From Cyrtodaria siliqua (lineage: Eukaryota > Mollusca > Bivalvia > Adapedonta > Hiatellidae), in the NCBI GenBank assembly GCA_037043455.1, contig JAWPHD010010358.1:30510-94509 (forward strand): a stretch of DNA of 64,000 nt, given 5' to 3'. The notes under the pieces are model-generated. The model had not been told where the DNA came from, made no database searches, and worked only from the letters and a program-made list of their open reading frames with translations. Shown piece after piece: positions 56,655 to 64,000 of this stretch; the stretch's first letter is position 1; every line of letters starts with the position of its first letter. The position numbers and the translations under genes are program-made.

Positions 56655-59600
56655 GTGTTGTCATGGAACGTAAATGGTCTGACAAGTGTAAAAAAAGACT
56701 CTGATGAATTTATAAATATTATTGTTAATCATGATATTATATTTATGTATGAGACGTGGGCGAATGCTGAAAGTAATATTAATATCTCAGGATATGTTAC
56801 CCATAACTTTTATAGAAAATTTCGACACCGTAATGCTAAAAGATCGAGTGGTGGTGTAGCTGTTTATTTTAGGGAATCTCTGAAAGATGGAATTGAAATT
56901 GTACGTAACCATTATGACACTGTCATATGGTTGAAACTTGACAAACATTTTTTTAATTTTGATAAAGATGTGTTTATATGTGGTGTTTATATGTGGGGCG
57001 AAGAATCGCCTGCTTACCAAATTTGTGCAGTAGATTTATTTGATGTAATACAAAATGATATTTCTTATTATGAAAATATAGGCTCATCGTATTTAATTGG
57101 TGACTGGAATAGTCGAGTAGGTTTAAGAAAAGATTATGTTTCGTGTGATTGCTATAATGATTATATTGACCAATATGAATATGTTCCCGATGTGCCCCTA
57201 ATACGGACCTCGCTTGACAAAACATGTAATGCATTTGGGTTGAAACTTATTGATCTTTGTAAATCCATGAGTGTGCGTATAGTTAACGGTCGCTTATTTC
57301 AGGATTATGACTGTGGAGCTTATACTTACGCCTCAAGGCAAGGTGCATCTGTGATTGATTATTTGTTAACAAAAGAATGTAATTTTGCGAGTATTAATGA
57401 TTTTAATGTTTGCTCATTCAATGAATGGAGTGATCATTGTCCTGTTTCCTTTGCATTGATTTGTAATGTTAAACGTAAGGTTGCTACTGTGAACAGTGAT
57501 GTTCGATATAAATGGTCTAGTGATTTAAAGAATGAGTTCAGAGCGGGATTGATTTCTCGATTAACTGATTTGAATAGTGTGACGAATAATATAGATATTT
57601 CGGACAGGGCGTCAATAAATACTGTAGTTTGTAATTTTACAAATATTTTGCGTGATGTTGCCGATCCACTTTTTTGTAGAAAGGTTTTTAATAATTGTGA
57701 CCCTACTTTTACTGACGAACCAATGGTAAGAAATAAGGAATGGTTTGATGCGGAATGTATTCAAGCGAAACAACGATATAGTGAAGCATTGTGCATATTT
57801 AATCGATGCAAATCTAACTTTAGTAGGGAACAGTTTTGTATATTAAAAAAGGAATATAAGGATATTATTAAGAAAAAACGTAGGGCTTTTGAATTAAAGA
57901 AATTGTCAGATATTGAGAAGCTTAGGCATTCAAAACCTAAGGAATTCTGGAAATTTTTTAAAAGTAGTAATAAAAAGATTAGTCATAATATTACTATTGA
58001 GTCGTTTTATGAGTATTTTTCTGGACTTGGAAATGATATATTGAATATAAAAAATGATGATGCAGAGGCATTTGCTATGAATCATGATTTTGATAATTTG
58101 GATGGTGCAGATGAACAGCTAGATAGGCCGATAACTGTATCTGAAATATTAGAAGCTGTTAAAAACCTTAATCGTGGTAAATCTACTGGTAGTGATTTTT
58201 TAATGAATGAATATTTTATAGAATCTATTGATATTTTATCGTCACATGTTTGTGACATATTTAATTCCATTTTGAACAGTGGTTTTTTTCCAGAAAAATG
58301 GACAGAGGGTGTCATGATACCGTTACATAAAAAGGGAGATAAAAATGATGTAAACAACTATAGGGGTATTACATTAGTTAGCTGTTTATCTAAACTGTTT
58401 ACATCGATATTATGTAAACGCATGGTTACCTTTTGTGATGAAAATAATACACTGTCCGATGCACAATTTGGATTTAGAAAAGGAAGATCTACTGTTGATG
58501 CATTATTTGTGTTGTTAACCGTTATTCAGAAATATGTAAACGAGAATAAAAGGTTGTATTGTGTATTTGTTGACCTTAAAAAAGCATATGACAGTATTTA
58601 TAGAAATGCATTGTGGTTAAAAATATATAACCAGGGAATTCAAGGTAAAATGTGCAGAATAATAAGAGATATGTATTTAAAGATAAAGTCTTGTGTCAGG
58701 TCGTGTCGAACTTATTCTGAATTCTTCGAATATGCTGTAGGTTTACGGCAAGGGGAGGTAATCTCTCCAATCTTATTTTCTCTATTTCTTGAAGACTTAG
58801 AGTTGTTTTTGCAACAAGATATAAATTCTGGTTTAAAGATAGGTGATATTGTTTTAATGTTACTACTTTTTGCTGATGATATGGTTATCCTCGGAAATTC
58901 ACCAGAAGAAATACAGAGTAGCCTCGATTTGTTAAATTGTTATTGTAAAAAATGGAGTCTTGAAGTGAATACGCTTAAAACTAAAGTTATGGTTTTTAGG
59001 AAAAGAGGTAGACTATTACCAAATGAGGAATTCACTTATAATAACAGTAAATTAGAAGTAGTTGATGATTTTAATTATTTGGGTACCGTGTTTAATTATA
59101 CTGGTAATTTTTCACTTAACCAAGAACAATTGGTTGGTAAAGCTTTGAAAGCCCTTAATGTTTTATTAGTAAATTGTCGTAAATATAAACTTAAACCTAA
59201 ATTACTTTGTCAACTTTTTGATGCATTTGTTGGCTCAGTCTTGGGTTATGCATCGGAAATATGGGGCTTTAGTAAGTCTAAAGAAATTGAAAGAATACAC
59301 TTAAAATTTTGTAAGAAAATATTAAATGTTAAAGTAAGTACTTGTACAGCTGCTGTTTACGGTGAATTAGGACGTTATCCTTTGTATATTTCACGATATG
59401 TTAAAATTGTTAAGTATTGGTTTAAGTTGTTAAATACTGATAATATTATATTGAAACAGGTTTATAATATGGCCTATGACGAGTGTGTTAATGGCAAAAA
59501 GAACTGGTTATCTAATGTTAAAACGTTACTGTATGAATATGGTTTCAATTGGGTATGGGATAACCCTGATACAGTTGTTTGTAGGTCATTTGTATTAGTA

Positions 59601-60062
59601 TTCAAACAAAGAATAATCGATTGTTTTTTGCAAAAGTGGTATGCAGATAAACAAAATTCTGGTGTCTTAGATTTGTATAATAATGTGAAAAATCATTTTC
59701 ATTATGAAATATATTTAGATGTATTGCCATGCGATTTAAGAAGTTTAGTAAGTAGAATAAGGTTATCGTCACATTCTCTAAGAATTCAAGCAGGTCGGTA
59801 TGGTATCAATAGGATTGAAAGAAATGAACGTTTTTGTCAATATTGTAATACTCAAGATATTGAAGATGAGTTTCATTTCATTCTAAAATGCCCATGTTAC
59901 TCCGATATAAGGAGGAAATACATAGCTCAATATTATTGTAATAGACCAAGTATGTTTAAATTCATCGAATTATTGCAAACTGAAAACAAAATGATTCTTT
60001 TAAAATTGGCTTTATATCTCAAATGTGCGATGTCACATAGAATATCTATAACGCATGTGTGA
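56655..60062 (+). CDS. LINE ORF2 polyprotein: APE endonuclease and reverse transcriptase
   Basis: ORF2 nicks target DNA and copies the element RNA into it. Counting from the GTG at 56655, endonuclease motifs are SWNVNG (Asn7), YETWA (Glu33), GDWNSR (about 149-154) and SDHCP (about 259-263). The reverse transcriptase has WTEGVMIPLHKKGDKNDVNN, FGFRKGRSTVDAL, FVDLKKAYDS (Asp640), GLRQGEVISPILFSLF and FADD (Asp741, Asp742). The C-terminus has RFCQYC...EDEFHFILKCPCY. All catalytic residues are present and no stop interrupts 1135 codons. The frame is open from 56631, directly after the ORF1 TAG, and is in the ORF1 frame. The first ATG (56745) lies after the SWNVNG motif, so initiation at ATG would delete an essential part. 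The product may need TAG readthrough or reinitiation (inference). Confidence 0.92.
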   Translation: MLSWNVNGLTSVKKDSDEFINIIVNHDIIFMYETWANAESNINISGYVTHNFYRKFRHRNAKRSSGGVAVYFRESLKDGIEIVRNHYDTVIWLKLDKHFFNFDKDVFICGVYMWGEESPAYQICAVDLFDVIQNDISYYENIGSSYLIGDWNSRVGLRKDYVSCDCYNDYIDQYEYVPDVPLIRTSLDKTCNAFGLKLIDLCKSMSVRIVNGRLFQDYDCGAYTYASRQGASVIDYLLTKECNFASINDFNVCSFNEWSDHCPVSFALICNVKRKVATVNSDVRYKWSSDLKNEFRAGLISRLTDLNSVTNNIDISDRASINTVVCNFTNILRDVADPLFCRKVFNNCDPTFTDEPMVRNKEWFDAECIQAKQRYSEALCIFNRCKSNFSREQFCILKKEYKDIIKKKRRAFELKKLSDIEKLRHSKPKEFWKFFKSSNKKISHNITIESFYEYFSGLGNDILNIKNDDAEAFAMNHDFDNLDGADEQLDRPITVSEILEAVKNLNRGKSTGSDFLMNEYFIESIDILSSHVCDIFNSILNSGFFPEKWTEGVMIPLHKKGDKNDVNNYRGITLVSCLSKLFTSILCKRMVTFCDENNTLSDAQFGFRKGRSTVDALFVLLTVIQKYVNENKRLYCVFVDLKKAYDSIYRNALWLKIYNQGIQGKMCRIIRDMYLKIKSCVRSCRTYSEFFEYAVGLRQGEVISPILFSLFLEDLELFLQQDINSGLKIGDIVLMLLLFADDMVILGNSPEEIQSSLDLLNCYCKKWSLEVNTLKTKVMVFRKRGRLLPNEEFTYNNSKLEVVDDFNYLGTVFNYTGNFSLNQEQLVGKALKALNVLLVNCRKYKLKPKLLCQLFDAFVGSVLGYASEIWGFSKSKEIERIHLKFCKKILNVKVSTCTAAVYGELGRYPLYISRYVKIVKYWFKLLNTDNIILKQVYNMAYDECVNGKKNWLSNVKTLLYEYGFNWVWDNPDTVVCRSFVLVFKQRIIDCFLQKWYADKQNSGVLDLYNNVKNHFHYEIYLDVLPCDLRSLVSRIRLSSHSLRIQAGRYGINRIERNERFCQYCNTQDIEDEFHFILKCPCYSDIRRKYIAQYYCNRPSMFKFIELLQTENKMILLKLALYLKCAMSHRISITHV

Positions 60063-60215
60063 ACACTTTATAGATCATCCTCTTTAGAGCTGATATAAAT
60101 CATATACTTTGTATGTTACACGTGATTTAATTATGTATTTTGTAATTGTTGTATATATATTATGATGATGTACATAACGTACAAGTCAATAAAAGTATGT
60201 TCTGTTCTGTTCTGT

Positions 60216-61043
60216 CCGTAACAAGTTGTAAAGCAATTAAAACTCTGTAATTGACAGGTAAATCCGGTTTTGTCCAGTTTTTATCAAGGGTCACACGCAT
60301 GACTGGTGAGAGGAGAGCGTGTTAATTAGATAATTGGCCTAGCCGCGCATTTCACAAAATGAACGCCAAATTGCTTAATTTATATTTATTAACCACAAAG
60401 TACTCCTTACACAAACAGATTATACTTTTAAGGCTATTTCTTTTATATCTTTGTGTCATTTTTCTATGTATTTATCAAAGTTACAAATAGAAACGAAGTA
60501 CGACAAACAATATTTAATAATCTCTAACCTAGGGGAGAGAACTCTTCGCAAATGGAGACTAAACACGGAAGTGAAATTATCACTGGCAAAAACAATCGAT
60601 TGCTTTGATAATAAATTAAAGAATCTGTTACATTTATTCCTACACTTGACAGTGTTACATACCTTTCATTAATGTATGCCAATTTAAAAGCTTTCCTGGA
60701 CTGATAAATTGAAAACTGTTTGCAAAATGTAATTTACTGTATAAAACTTGTGGGTGGGGTATGGCACGCAAAGAGAAATTAAGTATTTTTAGTTTGAAAC
60801 CGTTTATATAATGAGGTCATCAAATATTTTCATTTATAAACATATAGATGATTATAATTATTCTTTTTTTCTTTTTAACAATTTAGATGTGTTGTTTCCC
60901 TCACTACCACGTGGAATCACTGACTCAAAGACTATGAATGGCATGCCCAAACACTGGAACTTCCTAAATTTTCACCATGAACTTCCAAATTTGATACACA
61001 GGAAGTTCGAACTTCCTAAATTTGAACCTTAGTGGAAGCCCTG
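60216..61043. other. Right part of the CAGGG element after the LINE
   Basis: It contains the CTAGGGGAGAGAACTCTTCG and GTGGGTGGGGTA segments that align with 3420-3660 of the 2818 element. Repeated AACTTCC and GAACTTCCTAAATTTG words near the end are its subterminal words. Frames of 73 codons show no motif. Confidence 0.6.
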
Positions 61044-61056
61044 TATTATCCAATGC

Positions 61057-61388
61057 CAGGTCTTTTTTTTGGCTGTTTTTATAGCCGTTATTCGGTCATA
61101 TTCCCAATGACAAAACATATATATTTTTTCCCAATTTTGAGAAGAAAATTTCCAATTGAAAGAAGAAAAAGAAAGAACACTGAAAAGTAGCAAAAATGTG
61201 ACAAGTATTGAATATGAAGTGCTTTTTGATGCCTCTGTTGATCTTGTTTTACTGTAAACAGTATGAAAGATACAATTATGAAAGAAATGTTTGACTGTTT
61301 TGTTTCCCAGTTTTAAGAAAAATCTCGCTAAAATTCCCAATTTTGAGGGTATGGGTTATGTTCACAAAATGTAGAAAAAAAAGCACTG
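61057..61388. mobile_element. Short DNA element, 5-bp duplication (AATGC)
   Basis: The left end is CAGGTCTTTTTTTT and the right end AAAAAAAAGCACTG; AATGC flanks both (61052-61056, 61389-61393). The inverted repeat is short and T-rich, so the call rests mostly on the exact duplication and the CAG/CTG ends. Words CCCAATTTTGA and CCCAGTTTTAA recur inside in both orientations. The 103-codon antisense frame spans it and is not a gene. Confidence 0.6.
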
Positions 61389-61555
61389 AATGCAGAGTTT
61401 TGCCCCTTTTCATGAACTTCTAAATGATTAAAAAAATAGATCTACATATTTCATGAAAGATTGCACCCCCTGTCTTCAAACTTTATAGTTAGATTGTACT
61501 TGCTGACATAAGCACACGGCAGGCGACACAAGTGTTCTGTGGAACAACCTTCTAG
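61389..61555 (+). mobile_element. HINE-like element, right part with CTAG-T end
   Basis: The phrases GATTGCACC, CTTTATAGTTAGATTGTACT and GCACACGGCAGGCGACACAA match 40123-40190. It ends GTGTTC-TGTG-GAACAA (61532-61547), CTAG (61552-61555) and T. Confidence 0.7.
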
Positions 61556-62444
61556 TATTACATGACATTACTGTCAAATGTGTAAAAAAATTGAGATGGA
61601 CATAAAACTGCCATGACATCAGACAAACTTTAGCTGACAGAATGTCATAAAATCATGTCCTTTCCCACCAAAATGTCATGTGACATCATAAAAAACTTTG
61701 TATGTCAAAGAGCTTGTGTTTTATCTCTTTAAAAAGGGCATTTTCTGCCTACTTTTAAACAATTACAAACTGTTTGTATAATGTTATTTATTATGAATTG
61801 TTGGAAAAAATGTTTATGACTTAGACTCAGATGATTTGTAATAATTAAAATAGTTTTAATTAACAAAATGTACCTAGTGCTAAATAGTTAATTATGTCGT
61901 CCGTCTGTTGTCTGCCATCTGTCTGTATGTCACAAACTTTGTCAGGATTAGTTATCCTGAACCCCTGGTGAATTTCACTGAAACATGGCAAGGATGATCA
62001 GTACCAAGCCTAGTTGCACATACTGTTGCCGTGTTCCAGTTGAATGATTTTTGGCAGAGTTATGGACTTTTCTCCAGTGGTGGGGAGACATCTATTTTAC
62101 TAAAAACAACCTCTAGTGTATTTTGTGCGCAACAAATCAAACTCATGACACGTGTACATACAACAGAATATGAAATGGGTGTTCGACATAGCTATAAAAG
62201 GTAGTTATATGATAAATAAGTATTGCCCTATCACCATACATGTATGTGGTTAACACATATTAAAAGCCCAACAGAAAGAATTATAAGTACATTTCAAATC
62301 TGACAAACAAGTGATCGTTTGACAAACAACATGGGTGAAGCTTTTTTATTTCTGACAACAGGTCTATTGCTGCTCCTTTCACACTATTAACATAATATAA
62401 TACGATTATTACTAGAGTAAGGTGATCTGGAAGTTTGTATCACC
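61556..62444. other. Intron, no recognised gene
   Basis: It contains repeated 'CATGACAT' and 'TGTCATAAAA' phrases (61560-61700) and a HINE-like GTCCGTCTGTTGTCTGCC run at 61898. No coding exon is seen. Confidence 0.45.
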
Positions 62445-64000
62445 TGTGGTCCTAGAGAAATGGCATATCCACAAGGGGTGATGTACTATCTCACTGTGAT
62501 CCTAGATAAATGGCATATCCACAAGGGGGGGTTTATTTCTCACTGTGATCCTAGATAAATGGCATATCCACAAGGGGTGATGTACTATCTCACTGTGATC
62601 CTAGACAAATGGCATATCCACAAGGGGGGGTTTATTTCTCACTGTGATCCTAGATAAATGGCATATCCACAAGAGGTGATGTACTATCTCACTGTGATTC
62701 TAGATAAATGGCATATCCACAAGGGGTGATGTACTATCTCACTTTGATCCTAGAGAAATGGCATATCCACAAGGGGTGATGTACTATATCACTGTATCCT
62801 AGAGAAATGGCATATCCACAAGGGGTGATGTACTATCTCACTGTGATCCTAGAGAAATGGCATATCCACAAGGGGTGATGTACTATCTCACAGTATCCTA
62901 GAGAAATGGCATATCCACAAGGGGTGGTGTACTATCTCACTGTGATCCTAGAGAAATGGCATGTCCACAAGGGGTGATGTACTATCTCACTGTGATCCTA
63001 GCGAAATGGCATGTCCACAAGGGATGATGTACTATCTCACTGTGATCCTAGAGAAATGGCATATCCACAAGGGGTGATGTACTATCTCACTGTGATCCTA
63101 GAGAAATGGCATATCCATAAGGGGTGAGGTACTATCTCACTGTGATCCTAGAGAAATGGCATATCCACAAGGGGTGGTGTACTATCTCACTGTGATCCTA
63201 GAGAAATGGCATGTCCACAAGAGATGATGTTCTATCTCACTGTGATCCTAGAGAGATGGCTATGATTTACTATCTCACTGTGATCCTAGAGAAATGACAT
63301 GATGTACTATCTCACTGTGATCCTAGAGAAATGGCATGTCCACAAGAGATGACTGTACTATATCACTGTGATCCTAGAGAAATGGCATGTCCACAAGAGA
63401 TGATGTACTATCTCACTGTGATCCTAGAGAAATGGCATGTCCACAAGAGATGATGTACTATCTCACTGTGATCCTAGAGAGATGGCATGTCCACAAGAGA
63501 TGATGTACTATCTCACTGTGATCCTAGAGAAATGGCATGTCCACAAGAGATGATGTACTATATCACTGTGATCCTAGAGAAATGGCATGTCCACAAGACA
63601 TGATGTACTATCTCACTGTGATCCTAGAGAAATGGCATGTCCACAAGAGATGATGTACTATCTCACTTGTGATCCTAGAGAAATGGCATGTCCACAAGAG
63701 ATGATGTACTATATCACTGTGATCCTAGAGAAATGTGCATGTCCACAAGACATGATGTACTATCTCACTGTGATCCTAGAGAAATGGCATGTCCACAAGA
63801 GATGATGTACTATCTCACTGTGATCCTAGAGAAATGACATGATGTACTATCTCACTGTGATCCTAGAGAAATGGCATGTCCACAAGAGATGATGTACTAT
63901 ATCACTGTGATCCTAGAGAAATGGCATGTCCACAAGGGGTAATGTACTATCTCACTGTGATCCTAGAGAAATGGCATGTCCACAAGGGGTGATGTACTGT
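62445..64000. repeat. 50-bp satellite array, runs off the window end
   Basis: About 31 units of 50 bp: CTGTGATCCTAGAGAAATGG, CATGTCCACAAGAGATGATG and TACTATCTCA. Left units read CATATCCACAAGGGGTGATG; the right ones are mostly CATGTCCACAAGAGATGATG. A few units are shortened (63255, 63295, 63835). The 72-codon frame at 63587 is a satellite artefact. Confidence 0.95.

Larger units (their letters stand above)
55500..60215 (+). mobile_element. Non-LTR retrotransposon (LINE) with two intact ORFs
   Basis: It comprises a short 5' UTR (start approximate), ORF1 (55635-56630), ORF2 (to 60062), a ~150-bp 3' UTR with AATAAAAG (60188) and a tail of TTCTG units ending about 60215. The endonuclease is of the APE type. 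The clade is undetermined: the ORF1 resembles L1/Tx1 types, while the ORF2 C-terminal Cys/His segment is common in several clades. Both ORFs are intact and the tail is a clean repeat, so the insertion is likely recent. The target duplication was not resolved. Confidence 0.9.
55276..61043. mobile_element. CAGGG-end element interrupted by a LINE
   Basis: The left end CAGGGCTTCCGTTAA and the right end CTTAGTGGAAGCCCTG are inverted relatives. The 6-bp TATTAT lies outside both (55270-55275, 61044-61049). Its parts outside the LINE match the 2818 family: GACTGCCGACATTGATGTG and CACGTG (55488-55493) on the left, and CTAGGGGAGAGAACTCTTCG and GTGGGTGGGGTA on the right. The duplication length is 6, not 5, which could mean a slip or a different end position. 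Confidence 0.65.

Noticed and set aside
55622..56685. Minus-strand frames opposite ORF1 (119, 97 and 80 codons)
   Set aside because: They are shadows of the intact LINE ORFs on the plus strand and have no motifs.

Overview
The window looks like intronic DNA from a mollusc, probably a bivalve (inference). It is AT-rich, has no compact gene arrangement, and carries GT-AG splice signals. Its interspersed repeats (AGCTCGACTATTCG starts, 'gagttatggcccctttt' units, tRNA-derived SINEs) resemble those I know from bivalve genomes. The only convincing host coding sequence is one 127-bp internal exon at 19638-19764. It encodes the beta3-alphaC segment of an ERK1/2-type MAP kinase. I found no exon encoding the Gly-rich loop upstream and no RDIIRAP-type exon downstream, so about 63.9 kb appears to be ERK introns filled with repeats.

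Layout. 0.6-2.7 kb: a Mutator-like element (9-bp duplication) with a second DNA transposon inside it. 2.8-8.3 kb: three larger non-autonomous elements with CAG...CTG ends, plus a 175-bp MITE. 9.3-15.3 kb: head-to-tail rolling-circle-like (HINE-like) repeats broken by a DNA element, followed by a nested pair of DNA elements. 15.5-16.2 kb: hAT-like element. 16.7-18.4 kb: more HINE-like units and a 34-bp minisatellite. 19.6 kb: the ERK exon. 20.1-21.0 kb: a second hAT-like element. 22.3-25.4 kb: a ~325-bp tandem repeat array. 25.5-26.9 kb: another CAGGG element. 27.4-31.1 kb: 23-bp satellites with SINEs in a tandem 872-bp duplication. 32.0 kb: piggyBac-like MITE. 33.5-36.0 kb: HINE-like repeats and an antisense LINE fragment. 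36.9-37.8 kb: LINE 3' fragment. 39.4-40.5 kb: HINE-like repeat and a SINE. 41.1-48.8 kb: a 7.6-kb 28-bp satellite invaded by a MITE, a SINE and a Tc1-like transposon. 50.4-52.2 kb: CAGGG element. 52.8 kb: full-length tRNA-SINE. 54.7-61.6 kb: a HINE-like repeat split by a CAGGG element, itself split by a LINE with two intact ORFs. 62.4 kb to the end: a 50-bp satellite.

The most notable result is structural. At least nine independent insertions have CAG...CTG ends and exact 5-bp target duplications. Several share a right-end word GGGCNAGTG although most of their terminal repeats differ, and some carry the same CCAAT/E-box/ATG module. A second group of otherwise unrelated tandem repeats shares a 3' hairpin followed by CTAG or CTTG and then T, as expected of Helitron/Helentron-type elements. 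The LINE at 55.5-60.2 kb has ORF1 and ORF2 in the same frame separated by a single TAG, and ORF2 lacks an early ATG. All element calls come from reading ends and duplications by eye; no database search was possible.
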